64,000 nucleotides of DNA from UMGS363 sp051881815 (lineage in GTDB: Bacteria; Bacillota; Clostridia; Oscillospirales; Ruminococcaceae). The translations under genes and the position numbers were made by a program. The DNA lies in assembly GCA_051881815.1 (NCBI GenBank), contig JBJEQP010000023.1, forward strand, positions 1 to 64,000, in the 5' to 3' direction. Of the stretch, positions 9,129 through 18,108 are shown piece after piece. Under the pieces are notes generated by a model, which saw only the letters and a program-made list of their open reading frames with translations, was not told the DNA's origin and did no database searches. How positions within the stretch are numbered: position 1 is the first letter of the stretch; every line of letters starts with the position of its first letter.

Positions 9129-10079
9129 ATGAACATTATGACGCTCGTGAACGCACTTCCGGGATCGGTTGCCCAGGGTCTTATCTGGGGAATCCTTGCC
9201 ATCGGCGTTTACATAACCTACAAGATCCTCGATTTCGCCGATCTTACCGTTGACGGAAGTCTTGGAACGGGCGGCGCTGTTGCAGTCGTTCTTATTTTAA
9301 ACGGAGTTCCCGTTCCACTCGCTATTATATGCGCATTTTTCGCAGGCTGCCTTGCAGGACTTGTAACGGGACTTCTCAACACGCTCCTCGGCATCCCCGG
9401 CATCCTCGCAGGTATCCTCACACAGCTTGCTCTTTACTCGATCAACCTTGACATTATGGGACAGGCCAACACGGCTATCAACGTTGACAAGTATCCCCTC
9501 TTTATGTCGCTCCGATTTATCCCGATGACCATTCTCAAGGGCGTTATCGTTGTAACGGCTATCATCGCAGTTCTCTACTGGTTCTTCGGAACGGAATACG
9601 GATTTACTATCCGTGCAACGGGCTGCAATGCGAACATGGCTCGTGCGCAGGGCATCAACACGAAAAAATCGACCGTTATCGCACTTATCCTTTCAAACGG
9701 ACTTGTCGGACTTGCAGGCGGACTTCTTGCACAGTATCAGGGCAACTCCGACGTTAATATGGGACGAGGCGCTATCGTAATCGGACTTGCAGCAGTTATC
9801 ATCGGTGAAGTATTCGGTGAGCTTTTCCTCGGCAAGCATCTTAATTTCAGCGGAAGACTTGCTTTCACAGCAATCGGTGCGATCATCTACTTCATCGTTA
9901 TCCAGATAGTTCTCTGGCTCGGACTTTCAACACAGAACACAAAGCTTTTCTCGGCTATCGTCGTTGCTGTATTCCTCGCTGTCCCCTACATCAAAAAGAC
10001 ATCGAAGAATTCATTCCGTGCAGCTGCAAAGAATTCCGCAGAAAGTATAAATGAGAAAGGCGGTTCGGAAAATGCTTGA
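9129..10079 (+). CDS. ABC transporter permease (branched-chain/TrpY-like)
   Basis: 316 residues, almost entirely hydrophobic, with 8-9 predicted membrane segments (for example AQGLIWGILAIGVYITYKIL) and the family signature DFADLTVDGSLGTGGAVAV near residue 35, as in permeases paired with PF04392 binding proteins. GAAAGGA precedes the ATG at 9129. Its end overlaps the ATPase start by 8 bp. It forms the membrane channel of the uptake system. Confidence 0.9.
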   Translation: MNIMTLVNALPGSVAQGLIWGILAIGVYITYKILDFADLTVDGSLGTGGAVAVVLILNGVPVPLAIICAFFAGCLAGLVTGLLNTLLGIPGILAGILTQLALYSINLDIMGQANTAINVDKYPLFMSLRFIPMTILKGVIVVTAIIAVLYWFFGTEYGFTIRATGCNANMARAQGINTKKSTVIALILSNGLVGLAGGLLAQYQGNSDVNMGRGAIVIGLAAVIIGEVFGELFLGKHLNFSGRLAFTAIGAIIYFIVIQIVLWLGLSTQNTKLFSAIVVAVFLAVPYIKKTSKNSFRAAAKNSAESINEKGGSENA

Positions 10080-10866
10080 GATAAACTGCATTAAAAAGAC
10101 ATTCAACGCAGGAACAATAAACGAAAAGAAAGCGCTCAACGGCGTTACGCTCAAACTCAACGAAGGCGACTTCTGCACTGTTATCGGCGGCAACGGCTCG
10201 GGCAAATCCACAACTCTAAACGCTGTAGCAGGCGTGTGGCCTGTTGATTCGGGTTCGATCAAGATCGGCGGAATTGACGTAACAGGACTTTGCGAGCATA
10301 AACGTGCGCAGTACCTCGGAAGAGTTTTCCAGGATCCTATGACGGGAACGACCGCTACAATGGAGATACAGGAAAACCTTGCCCTTGCAGCAAGAAGAGG
10401 ACAAAGCCGCTCGCTCAAATGGGGCATCACAAAGCAGGAGCGTGAGGAGTATCACGAACTGCTCAAAATGCTCGACCTCGGACTTGAAGACAGAATGACC
10501 TCAAAGGTAGGACTTCTCTCGGGCGGTCAGCGTCAGGCTCTCACATTGCTTATGGCAACGCTGAAAAAGCCGCAGGTGCTTCTTCTTGACGAGCATACAG
10601 CTGCGCTTGACCCGAAAACAGCAGCAAAGGTGCTTGAGCTTTCTGATAAGATCATCTCGGAGAATAAGCTTACCGCGCTTATGGTAACGCACAATATGCA
10701 CGATGCGATCATCCACGGAAATAAGATCGTAATGATGAACAACGGCAGGATCATATTTGAAGCGGAAGGCGAAGAAAAGAAGAAGCTCACCGTTGAAGAT
10801 CTCTTAAAGAAATTTGAAGAAGACGGCGGCGCATCAACGATAAACGACAGTATGATCTTGGGTTAA
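10072..10866 (+). CDS. ABC transporter ATP-binding protein (TrpZ-like)
   Basis: 264 residues: Walker A GGNGSGKST (about 38-46), Q-loop FQDP, signature LLSGGQRQA, Walker B VLLLDEHTAALDP and switch H in MVTHNMHDA. The start at 10072 (MLEINCIKK) overlaps the permease stop, showing translational coupling. It completes the three-gene importer. A longer frame from 10051 lacks a ribosome site. Confidence 0.92.
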   Translation: MLEINCIKKTFNAGTINEKKALNGVTLKLNEGDFCTVIGGNGSGKSTTLNAVAGVWPVDSGSIKIGGIDVTGLCEHKRAQYLGRVFQDPMTGTTATMEIQENLALAARRGQSRSLKWGITKQEREEYHELLKMLDLGLEDRMTSKVGLLSGGQRQALTLLMATLKKPQVLLLDEHTAALDPKTAAKVLELSDKIISENKLTALMVTHNMHDAIIHGNKIVMMNNGRIIFEAEGEEKKKLTVEDLLKKFEEDGGASTINDSMILG

Positions 10867-10879
10867 AAACACATTTTTG

Positions 10880-11240
10880 TTAACTGCGAAGCCAAGCAAA
10901 AGTTTAGTCAAGCCTTTTCAAAGGCTTGCAGGGGTCAAGGGGACAGCGTCCCTTGTCGCTTCCGCAGAAGCGAAACTCCTTAAACTTTAGCGAAACGCTT
11001 TCTGCAATAGCGTAATATCTAACAAATTCAAAAAGCGCAATTCACGAAAAGAAGGTTAAAACAGAACGTGAGAAATCAGTCTGTAAACCTCAAATCGTGA
11101 ATTGCGCTTGTTCTTTATGAACCGAATAACTATCCTTGAAATATAAATTCACGAACGCAGTAAGTGGATTTATGTTTTAACTCAATATGAACAGCTATTC
11201 AATATGAACGTGAAAACACATTTTGCTGTAGGGGCGGATA
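10880..11240 (+). repeat. Dispersed structured repeat, copy A
   Basis: No gene lies in this 450-bp gap between convergent operons. It holds nested hairpins: GCCTTTTCAAAGGC, AAGGGGACAGCGTCCCTT and CGCTTCCGCAGAAGCG, then the core 11033-11109. In the core AAGCGCAATTCACGA pairs with TCGTGAATTGCGCTT around an inner ACAGA/TCTGT stem and a TGAGAAATCA loop. The same layout recurs at 15140-15590, 21085-21535 and 21565-21920, and the core alone at 31287-31362. See findings. Confidence 0.8.
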
Positions 11241-11263
11241 TGGAATCCGCCCTACGTTTTTTT
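11228..11263 (+). terminator. Hairpin with T-run (GTAGGG repeat family)
   Basis: GTAGGGGCGGAT pairs with ATCCGCCCTAC and is followed by GTTTTTTT on the plus strand, so it can act as a terminator. It shares the GTAGGGGCGG sequence of the repeats at 7715 and 19328. Confidence 0.55.
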
Positions 11264-11317
11264 GATACAATTCGCACTGCTGCTTGGCTTCGCAGTTAAC
11301 GGCGAATGTTTTATTAC

Positions 11318-11629
11318 TTACGCATTTGTGATGAAGCTTTTCAGCTGTGCTTTCGGTACTGCGCCAATGATCTTATCCTTTAATCTGCCGTTCTCGAAAA
11401 GCAGTAATGACGGTATGCTTTCTATGCCGAATTTTATCGCAAGCTGCTGTTCCTCGTCGACATTCACCTTACAGAACTTTACGCTTGTTTCCTCTTCTGC
11501 AAGCTCGTCCACTATCGGGGACATCATCATACAGGGTCCGCACCACGACGCCCAGAAATCCACGAGCACAGGCTTATCCGACTTCAACACTTCCTGTTCA
11601 AAGTTTTGTGATGTTACTTTTGTTACCAT
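11318..11629 (-). CDS. trxA: Thioredoxin
   Basis: 103 residues, normal thioredoxin length, with the active site FWASWCGPCMMM (the WCGPC dithiol) and the cis-proline loop IESIPSLLLFENG. Cytoplasmic disulfide reductant. The start is preceded by GAAGGATAAAT. It lies 13 bp downstream of the DUF4317 gene on the same strand and is probably transcribed with it. Confidence 0.95.
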   Translation of the reverse strand: MVTKVTSQNFEQEVLKSDKPVLVDFWASWCGPCMMMSPIVDELAEEETSVKFCKVNVDEEQQLAIKFGIESIPSLLLFENGRLKDKIIGAVPKAQLKSFITNA

Positions 11630-11642
11630 ATTTATCCTTCCC

Positions 11643-12785
11643 TTATATTGAATTGCCCTTTATTCTTGTCGCAAGTCCGTTTATCTCGATCGCAGGATCG
11701 TCAAGGTCGATAATAAGGCAGCGTCTGCCGTCCATTGTGGCGGTTCTGACCTTATCGGTTGCGTCCTTGCTGATGCTGACGGTGATCTCGGGTGTGGAGA
11801 GCTTCGTCTTTGGCTCGACAAGGTTCGTTGCGGTGAGCACTCCCCCTTCGACCTTATTTTCAAAGATGGTTTTCAGGCTTTCAAGCCTCTCATCGCTTAC
11901 GCCCGAATCGGAGAGGATGTTGTACATTCTGTTTCCGTCAACGACCGGCAGCTCGGTGTCGTTCTTGGCTTCGGCAACGAATTCACGGAGCTTTTCGTTG
12001 ACCTGCGTAATGACTGTATAGTTCAGCTCATCGCCGCAGACGTCGTGCATTACCTGCTGGAAGGTCTTCTTTTCGCCGTTTGCGCTCATTCTGAACGAGC
12101 AGCCGAGGACATCATTGACGAACGAAACATTCGGCTTTCTCGGTGTTTTTGTGAAGTACATAACGCTGTTCACATCGGGCGCTCTGTCGCTGAAAACGGG
12201 ATAGAAGAAGCCGTCTGTCGGTTCTCTTGCAATGACAAGCTCGGTATTCGGCTTCTTTGAGATCGAGTTGGAATCGCCGTCAAACATAAGTCCGTCATCA
12301 TTTGTGACCGCAGGGCAAATTGCGCAGACGATAAAGTTGTACTCGTCGGCAGCGTTGCCGAGGTCGTCATCATTTTTATCCCTTGACATTATACTGTAGG
12401 AGCAGTGTCCGATGATGATAGTATATGCAGGCTCATAAGCAAGATTATTGATAATTTTTTCCAGAAGTGCTGCGCAGGCCGCTTCATCGGCAAGCTTTGT
12501 TTTAACGGCTTCCCACAGTATCTTCTGCGAACCGCCCTCGTCATACTGTTCACGGGGGAAAGGATATTCGAGCAAGCCTTTTCCGAGGTTTCCCTTGAAT
12601 ACCTTTGAGAGCGATTCCATAAGGACAGCGCCGATCTCCTCGGGAGTGATCGAATACAGCTCGTTCGTCTGACAGCGGACGTTTTTCTGCGTATCTATGT
12701 AAGCGGTCAATACACGGTTAAGCGTGAAAAAGCCGCTGTGTTCGCCGAAATTCTTCTTTATTTCGGCAAGCTCTTTTTTGTTCAT
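11643..12785 (-). CDS. DUF4317 domain-containing protein
   Basis: 380 residues starting MNKKELAEIKKNF; I recognise it as the DUF4317 family common in Clostridia. No signal peptide, membrane segment or known catalytic motif is visible. The family function is unknown. The neighbouring thioredoxin gene is 13 bp away on the same strand, and a perfect promoter precedes this gene, so the pair is one operon. Confidence 0.8.
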   Translation of the reverse strand: MNKKELAEIKKNFGEHSGFFTLNRVLTAYIDTQKNVRCQTNELYSITPEEIGAVLMESLSKVFKGNLGKGLLEYPFPREQYDEGGSQKILWEAVKTKLADEAACAALLEKIINNLAYEPAYTIIIGHCSYSIMSRDKNDDDLGNAADEYNFIVCAICPAVTNDDGLMFDGDSNSISKKPNTELVIAREPTDGFFYPVFSDRAPDVNSVMYFTKTPRKPNVSFVNDVLGCSFRMSANGEKKTFQQVMHDVCGDELNYTVITQVNEKLREFVAEAKNDTELPVVDGNRMYNILSDSGVSDERLESLKTIFENKVEGGVLTATNLVEPKTKLSTPEITVSISKDATDKVRTATMDGRRCLIIDLDDPAIEINGLATRIKGNSI

Positions 12786-12817
12786 TTATACCACCCTTAA
12801 ATAAGATTTATGATATA

Positions 12818-12846
12818 ATTATACATTTTTTTCCTTAAAAAGTCAA
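12818..12846 (-). promoter_or_regulatory. Sigma-A promoter of the DUF4317-trxA operon
   Basis: Minus-strand TTGACT (12841-12846) and TATAAT (12818-12823) with a 17-bp spacer, about 33 bp upstream of the DUF4317 start. Confidence 0.8.
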
Positions 12847-13019
12847 CGGTTTTTAATTCGGAATTATTGTCTGTCGGGAGAATCATAGCAAAAAAAGTCG
12901 GCTGCTCAAAAACCTCGCATTGAAATATTTGTGCATTTTGCAATAAAAAAATGTGATTGTATGTTAGTTTCGTTCCGTTGTAAAATGAAGAAAAAAAGAT
13001 TCTTCAAGGGGGTAATTTT

Positions 13020-13862
13020 ACGGAGAATTTATTCTACAAGCTTCCGCAGGCGCTTTTTTCCGAAAAATACAGAAATATTTCCAATGACGGCAAGCTTTTA
13101 TACTGCCTTATGCTTGACAGGGTGAAGCTGTCAGAAAAAAACAACTGGCGTGACGGTCACGGCAGAGTTTACATAATCTTCACGAGGGACGAAGCCTGTC
13201 AGACACTCGGATTCGGCAAGGACAAGGCGGCGCGCGTTTACTCCGAGCTTGAATCGGCAGGACTTATCGAACAGAAAAAGCAGTATCTTGCCCGTCCGAC
13301 TTTAATATATGTAAACGCTGTAGTCGAATCTTCGGATGTCGGATGCGGCGATATTCAGAAGTCGGAAAAAACGGTTTCCGAAGGCGGTGAAAGCGGTGTT
13401 CAGGATGACGGCGACGGCGCTGCGATCAATACTTATCCTAATCAGAATAAAAATAGTCAGCTTTATAATATCAAGACTTATCCAAGTCAATCGGAGCCGA
13501 GCGATGTGACGGGAGTTACAAACACAGCGGATTTAATTGAGCAATTAAACGAGATGCTTGAATTTGAGCTGCTAAAGGCGAGGTATCCTCTGTCCGAGGG
13601 GACACTTGAAGAGATGCGTGACATTATTGCGGAGGTCATACTTCATCGCAGGAAGGTAACCTATGAGGGAAAGCCTATCCCTGCGGATTATGCGGCGGAG
13701 CGTTTTGGCAAGCTGACGTCGGATAACATCTGTCTTGTACTTGATTCGCTTGCGCAGACGGAGTCGGACATCCGCCGAATTGACGCTTACATTGCGACTG
13801 CGCTTTACGTTTCGACCTTCACGGTATCGTCAAGAAATGCTGTCGGAATAAAGCTGCCTTAA
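13020..13862 (+). CDS. RepA-like replication initiator protein (RepA_N / DUF6017 type), apparent ACG start
   Basis: The conserved N-terminus reads (x)ENLFYKLPQALFSEKY and then NDGKLLYCLMLDR, matching the replication initiator A N-terminal winged-helix family. The C-terminus (from about residue 180) matches the DUF6017 region (LLKARYPLSEGTLEEMRDII). At the exact position where relatives have ATG the sequence is ACG (13020-13022), with AAGGGGG 6-7 nt upstream. The first in-frame ATG is at 13110, inside the DNA-binding domain. Either ACG is used, the reading is a base error, or the gene is impaired. Such chromosomal RepA-like proteins often mark old plasmid or ICE DNA, but no plasmid genes adjoin it. 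Confidence 0.75.
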   Translation, partial: TENLFYKLPQALFSEKYRNISNDGKLLYCLMLDRVKLSEKNNWRDGHGRVYIIFTRDEACQTLGFGKDKAARVYSELESAGLIEQKKQYLARPTLIYVNAVVESSDVGCGDIQKSEKTVSEGGESGVQDDGDGAAINTYPNQNKNSQLYNIKTYPSQSEPSDVTGVTNTADLIEQLNEMLEFELLKARYPLSEGTLEEMRDIIAEVILHRRKVTYEGKPIPADYAAERFGKLTSDNICLVLDSLAQTESDIRRIDAYIATALYVSTFTVSSRNAVGIKLP

Positions 13863-13925
13863 TGTGTAGTGTTATTCCAAAATCTATATGATTTATGCAA
13901 ATATGCGCAGGACACACAAAAAAAC

Positions 13926-13953
13926 TTGACATTTTTTGCAGAAGTGATATACT
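13926..13953 (+). promoter_or_regulatory. Promoter of pduL
   Basis: TTGACA (13926-13931) and TATACT (13948-13953) with a 16-bp spacer, about 70 bp upstream of the pduL start. Confidence 0.75.
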
Positions 13954-14023
13954 TTTTAATGGAGAAAGGTGCGCTCGAGCATTTAGAGCGTTACCTAAAA
14001 TTATCGTTTTGGAGGCAATAATT

Positions 14024-14602
14024 ATGTCACAGGAATTTATCGTTGAAACATCCGCCCGTCACGTTCACGTTACCGAGGAAGCTCTTGAAGTTCTTTTCGG
14101 CAAGGGTCACGCTCTTACCAAGAAAAAGGATCTTTCGCAGCCGGGTCAGTACGCTTGCGAAGAGCGTGTTGAAGTTGTAGGTCCCAAGAAGTCCCTTGCA
14201 GGCGTTTCTATCCTCGGTCCCTGCAGAAAGTCCAATCAGGTTGAGCTTTCCGCTACCGACGCACGTTCTATCGGCATTGCTGCTCCTATCAGGGAGAGCG
14301 GCGACACAGCAGGTTCGGGCGCTTGCAAGCTTGTAGGTCCCTGCGGCGAGGTTGAGCTCAATGAAGGCGTTATCGTTGCAAAAAGACACATCCACCTCAC
14401 ACCTGCCGATGCAGAAGAGCTTGGCGTTAAGGACAAGGATGTTGTTTGGGTAAAGGTTGAAACTCCCGAGAGAAAGGCTGTCCTCGGCGATGTTGTTTGC
14501 AGAGTTTCCGATTCTTATGCAAGAGCAATGCACATCGACACGGATGAAGCTAACGCTATCGGTGCTGTTCCCAATCTCACAGGCGTAATTGTTAAGCTTT
14601 GA
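14024..14602 (+). CDS. pduL: Phosphate propanoyltransferase (PduL-type phosphotransacylase)
   Basis: 192 residues. PduL exchanges CoA and phosphate on short acyl groups, making propionyl- or acetyl-phosphate for ATP generation with acetate kinase. The two zinc-binding His clusters are visible: ETSARHVHVT near residue 10 and VAKRHIHLTPADAEELGV near residue 125. There is no N-terminal encapsulation peptide and no microcompartment gene nearby, so it probably acts as the housekeeping phosphotransacetylase. The ATG at 14024 follows GGAGGCAATAATT; a longer frame to 13895 has no family support. Confidence 0.92.
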   Translation: MSQEFIVETSARHVHVTEEALEVLFGKGHALTKKKDLSQPGQYACEERVEVVGPKKSLAGVSILGPCRKSNQVELSATDARSIGIAAPIRESGDTAGSGACKLVGPCGEVELNEGVIVAKRHIHLTPADAEELGVKDKDVVWVKVETPERKAVLGDVVCRVSDSYARAMHIDTDEANAIGAVPNLTGVIVKL

Positions 14603-14663
14603 TTTGATACTTTAGTATTACATATTCGGAGAATTGAATAAAACTTTATTTCTTCGAAACATT

Positions 14664-14694
14664 AAAACGGGCGGATATTGTTTCTGCCCGTTTT
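14664..14694 (+). terminator. Rho-independent terminator after pduL
   Basis: AAAACGGGC pairs with GCCCGTTTT around a 13-nt loop, running into TTTTTATATC on the plus strand, 62 bp after the pduL stop. Confidence 0.85.
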
Positions 14695-14712
14695 TATATC
14701 TGTTTATTAAGA

Positions 14713-14818
14713 AAACGCTGATTAAAGCGAAGCGTTCGTTTCGCCGTTTTGAAAAATGTACGAGTTTCCGTATTTGAGTACATTTTGAAAAACGGCAGAA
14801 ACGTATTAATCAGCGTTT
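14713..14818. repeat. Inverted-repeat family 2, copy 1
   Basis: AAACGCTGATTAA (14713-14725) pairs with TTAATCAGCGTTT (14806-14818). Inside are CGTTTCGCCGTTTT / AAACGGCAGAAACG and an extra TGTAC...GTACA loop. The same arms and inner stem recur at 20071-20134 with a shorter loop. Confidence 0.75.
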
Positions 14819-15049
14819 CCTTAATTATCTTGGTTTGGCAAAAAACTTGTAGGTACGGGTTATCCTAAAATTCAATCCTTTCGCCGGTTGCAGGAACTTA
14901 ATAAAAACTGCCTCACGATTATTATATAGTCCGAATTTCTGGAACGATGCAAACCAATTTTATATGTTAATTTGCCAGACTCCCCGTGAGCTTTAGACGG
15001 AGAGGGGTGTGGTAAAGGAAAGATGAGTGCAAAGTGTATAAATACACTT

Positions 15050-15133
15050 AAGGGAAGACCATAAGGAGAGGGGGGAGATGTCGGCGAATGTTAGCTATGG
15101 TAATGCTCCCCCCTCTCCTTTTGGTTTTCCCTT
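15050..15133. repeat. Very long hairpin, unassigned
   Basis: Two 28-nt arms (15050-15077 and 15106-15133) pair at 26 of 28 positions, enclosing a 28-nt loop; the inner arm is GGAGAGGGGGGAG / CTCCCCCCTCTCC. Just upstream is a smaller AAGTGT-ATAAAT-ACACTT hairpin. The 14826-15049 stretch before it contains no gene that I can find. It could be a non-coding RNA or a mobile-element end. Confidence 0.6.
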
Positions 15134-15139
15134 TGCAGA

Positions 15140-15590
15140 GTGTTCCACGAAACAAGACGGCTAATATTTTTTAGGGGAGAATAAAGATACGGCGTTACCG
15201 TTTGTAACCTACAGCTGTTCCGTTGGTGTGAAAACACACTCGCTTCGCTCGTTGTTTTCATGGTCATATTGAATAGCTGTTCATATTGAGTTGAAAAATA
15301 AATCCACTCACTGCGTTCGTGAATTTATTTTTCAAGGATAGTTATTCGGTTCATAAAGAATAAGCGCAATTCACGAATTTTCGGTTTTACAGACTGATTT
15401 CTCACGTTCTGTTTTAACCTTATTTTCGTGAATTGCGCTTTTGGATTTGATAGATATTTCGCTTTTTATGGAAATTATATGCTAAAGTTTAGGGTGTTTC
15501 GCTTCTGCGGAAGCGACAAGGTGGCGCCGCCCCCTTGACCCCTGCAAGCCTTTGAAAAGGCTTGACCTAAACTTTATTTTTTTTGGATTG
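15140..15590 (-). repeat. Dispersed structured repeat, copy B
   Basis: Opposite orientation to copies A and C. It holds the core 15362-15440 (AAGCGCAATTCACGA / TCGTGAATTGCGCTT), the TATTGAATAGCTGTTCATATTG segment, the CGCTTCTGCGGAAGCG hairpin and the GCCTTTGAAAAGGC hairpin. It fills the gap between the convergent pduL and epimerase genes. Confidence 0.8.
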
Positions 15591-15593
15591 TGC

Positions 15594-16604
15594 TTACTTT
15601 GTGAAAAATCTCTGCGAAACGGAATAGCTTTCCTTTGGTTCAAGCTCGAAATAGCCGGACTTTTCATACGGCATATCGAGGTTAGCGGCGTTGACCTGTG
15701 CGGTCATAGGCTCGGGACAGAAGTAGCCCTTGAAGCCCTCGTGGTTCCAGACGATCCAGAACATATAATCGTCATCTACTTCATAGCAGATGCGCTTGCC
15801 GCTTGCCTTATCGGTCATAACGCAGCCGTAGAAGTCCTCTCCGTCGAGCTTTACTGTGCCTGCGGTGTACATATCGTTGCAGATATCGGTAAGAACGGGG
15901 CATTTTGTGCCGTTGACATACTCCATATCATAATCGGAAAGTGCAAGCTGTCTGCCGTTCGGGAGCCAGCGTTTTTTATTGAACTGGAGCTTCTTTACCG
16001 CAGGGACTTGGAGTGTGATATCCTCCTGCTTTGCGCCGTCAACGAACGGAGCGTTGATAGTCGTATGCGTTGCGATTGAGATCGGCATCATTACCTTTGA
16101 GCAGTTTTTAAGTGTGAGCGTATGTGTAAGTCCCTTTGCTGAAAGGTCGATCGTGATCTCGGCGGTGAATTTTATCGGGAAGCAGTTGAAGAAAAAGTCG
16201 TTTTCATCGTACTTATATGTAGTTGTAACGAAAGCGTGATTTTCGTCTGCGCCCATTTCCTTTACCTTGTGGACACGCTTATGGAGGAAGCCGTGGAGGT
16301 GGTTTTTGAAGCGTGTTTCGTTCTCGGGAAGGTAATAAACGGCGTCCGAGGTGCGGAGCACTCCCCTGTCGTGACGATTCGGAAGATAGAGCGTCGGAAG
16401 TCCCCATATCTCGGGCGACTGCATAAATTCGGCGATCGTCAGGTCGTCCGAATAGCGGAAGATCTCCATTCCCTTATTCTCGTCACGGAAACGCATAACG
16501 TTTGAACCGAGCGTTGGCATTACAAAAGCGTGATAGCCGCCGAACCACAGCTCGACTGCGTCTGCGCCCTTAAATTTAGTCATTTCAGCACTGCTTTTTG
16601 ACAT
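15594..16604 (-). CDS. Aldose 1-epimerase family protein
   Basis: About 336 residues, normal for galactose-mutarotase-like enzymes that interconvert alpha and beta sugars. It shows the beta-sandwich signatures HGFLHKRVHKV (catalytic His region, about residue 110) and THTTINAPF (second His), with FCPEPMTAQVNAANL near the end where the family has its catalytic acid. Three in-frame ATGs lie at 16613, 16610 and 16604; AAAGGA fits 16604 best. Last gene of a five-gene minus-strand operon, 24 bp after the radical SAM gene. Substrate sugar unknown. Confidence 0.85.
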   Translation of the reverse strand: MSKSSAEMTKFKGADAVELWFGGYHAFVMPTLGSNVMRFRDENKGMEIFRYSDDLTIAEFMQSPEIWGLPTLYLPNRHDRGVLRTSDAVYYLPENETRFKNHLHGFLHKRVHKVKEMGADENHAFVTTTYKYDENDFFFNCFPIKFTAEITIDLSAKGLTHTLTLKNCSKVMMPISIATHTTINAPFVDGAKQEDITLQVPAVKKLQFNKKRWLPNGRQLALSDYDMEYVNGTKCPVLTDICNDMYTAGTVKLDGEDFYGCVMTDKASGKRICYEVDDDYMFWIVWNHEGFKGYFCPEPMTAQVNAANLDMPYEKSGYFELEPKESYSVSQRFFTK

Positions 16605-16628
16605 TTTCATCATTCCTTTTATATAAGA

Positions 16629-17240
16629 TTAGGATTCATATTCTCTGACACGGAGCGGTATGCCGATGCTCATTGCAAGAGCCTTTGCACGGCTTATATC
16701 CTCGGGAGGGATAACGTCAACGACCGTGAAAACGACCTGCGGAATGTAGGTCTTGCAGTCTGCAGCGAACGCAAGCATCGAATCAAAGGCGTCGTCCCAC
16801 TTCGGACGGGTAACTTCGTTGTATTTTTCCTTGCAGTAGGAATTGAGCGAGATAGAAACGATATCGACTGCGCCCTGAAGGAGCTTTGCGGTGGGAACGC
16901 CGTGTATCCTGTCGCCAAGTCCGTTCGTGTTAAGTCGGACGGTCACATCGCCGTATGTTGCCTTGACGAATTCGCCGACAGCGACGACCTCGTTCACCCT
17001 CTCCATTGGTTCGCCGTAGCCGCAGAACACGACTTCCTTATACTTTGACATATCGACCTTTGCAAAAGCCGCTTTTATCTCGTCAAGAGAGGGTTCGTGT
17101 TCAAGCCAAAGGCTGTCGCTGCCGTATGCGCCGTCGCCGTTGTGACGGATACAGAACGTACAGTTGCAGGGACATTTATTTGTGAGGTTGATGTAGAGCT
17201 TTCCGCCCACATCGTATAAAATTGTCATTCTTTTTTTCAT
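16629..17240 (-). CDS. TatD-family-linked radical SAM protein
   Basis: 203 residues, short for radical SAM. The 4Fe-4S motif CPCNCTFC (C-x3-C-x2-C) begins near residue 24, followed by GYGEPME (the SAM-binding GGE-like motif) and RLNTNGLGDR. This pattern matches the radical SAM family usually encoded beside TatD nucleases (TIGR04038), but no TatD gene is present here. The chemical reaction is unknown. It lies 10 bp downstream of nadC and is likely translated from the same message. Confidence 0.8.
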   Translation of the reverse strand: MKKRMTILYDVGGKLYINLTNKCPCNCTFCIRHNGDGAYGSDSLWLEHEPSLDEIKAAFAKVDMSKYKEVVFCGYGEPMERVNEVVAVGEFVKATYGDVTVRLNTNGLGDRIHGVPTAKLLQGAVDIVSISLNSYCKEKYNEVTRPKWDDAFDSMLAFAADCKTYIPQVVFTVVDVIPPEDISRAKALAMSIGIPLRVREYES

Positions 17241-17250
17241 TTACAAAGCC

Positions 17251-18093
17251 TTACTTTTTATCAATCTTTAAGGATATATCAAACGCCTTAACGGAATGTG
17301 TGAGCGCACCGACGGAAACGATGTCAACACCCGTAGCTGCGACCTCTGCCATATTGTCAAGGGTAACGTTGCCCGAAGCTTCGAGAACGGCTTTTCCGTC
17401 TGCGATAGCAACACACTTTTTCATCTGCTCGCAGGTCATATTGTCGAGCATGATAACGTCTGCGTTGCAGGCAAGCGCTTCACGAAGCTCGTCCTCGTTG
17501 CGGACTTCGACTTCGATCTTTATCATGTGACCCATTCTGCTGCGGAGAGCTTCAACAGCCTTTGTGATGCTGCCGTAAGCGTCGATGTGGTTGTCCTTGA
17601 GCATTGCGCCGTCGGAGAGATTATAGCGGTGATTCTTGCCGCCGCCGACTGTTACGGCATACTTTTCAATTGCACGAAGTCCCGGGAGGGTCTTTCTCGT
17701 TTCGGTAACGTGAGCCTTTGTGCCCTTGCAGCACTCGGCGTATTTTGCGGTTTCGGTTGCGATACCCGACATGTGCTGGAGGATGTTGAGAGAGGTTCTC
17801 TCGGCTTTGAGAATAGCCTTTGTCCTGCCCGTTACAACAGCGATAACATCGCCCTTTTCGACCTTGCCGCCGTCCTTGATGTTGATCTGAACGGAAACAT
17901 CCTTATCGAGCATCTCAAAAACACGGACTGCGATGTCGATGCCGCAGAGAACGCCGCTTGCCTTTGCAACAAAACGAGCGGTCGAAACATCATCATCGTC
18001 AAGAAGATAATCGGTAGCCGCATCGACATAATTGATGTCCTCACGCAGCGCACGTTCGATTATTTCATCTGTGATAAACTGTGGTAAATTCAT
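17251..18093 (-). CDS. nadC: Nicotinate-nucleotide pyrophosphorylase (quinolinate phosphoribosyltransferase)
   Basis: 280 residues. It converts quinolinate and PRPP to nicotinate mononucleotide in NAD synthesis. Visible are ERTSLNILQHMSGIAT, TRKTLPGLRAIEKYAV, the GGGKNHRYNLSDG loop and the C-terminal barrel strand ASGNVTLDN. nadA and nadB are not in the window. It sits downstream of a NAD-dependent sirtuin gene on the same strand, giving the operon an NAD theme. Confidence 0.95.
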   Translation of the reverse strand: MNLPQFITDEIIERALREDINYVDAATDYLLDDDDVSTARFVAKASGVLCGIDIAVRVFEMLDKDVSVQINIKDGGKVEKGDVIAVVTGRTKAILKAERTSLNILQHMSGIATETAKYAECCKGTKAHVTETRKTLPGLRAIEKYAVTVGGGKNHRYNLSDGAMLKDNHIDAYGSITKAVEALRSRMGHMIKIEVEVRNEDELREALACNADVIMLDNMTCEQMKKCVAIADGKAVLEASGNVTLDNMAEVAATGVDIVSVGALTHSVKAFDISLKIDKK

Positions 18094-18108
18094 TTATTTG
18101 AACTCCTT

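Noticed and set aside
14826..15049. Gap examined for RNase P, tmRNA, SRP or 6S RNA
   Set aside because: None of the conserved sequence signatures that I know is present; left as unassigned non-coding DNA.
15482..15667. 61-aa minus-strand frame across repeat copy B and the epimerase end
   Set aside because: Runs through repeat hairpins into a different frame of the epimerase gene; no ribosome site.
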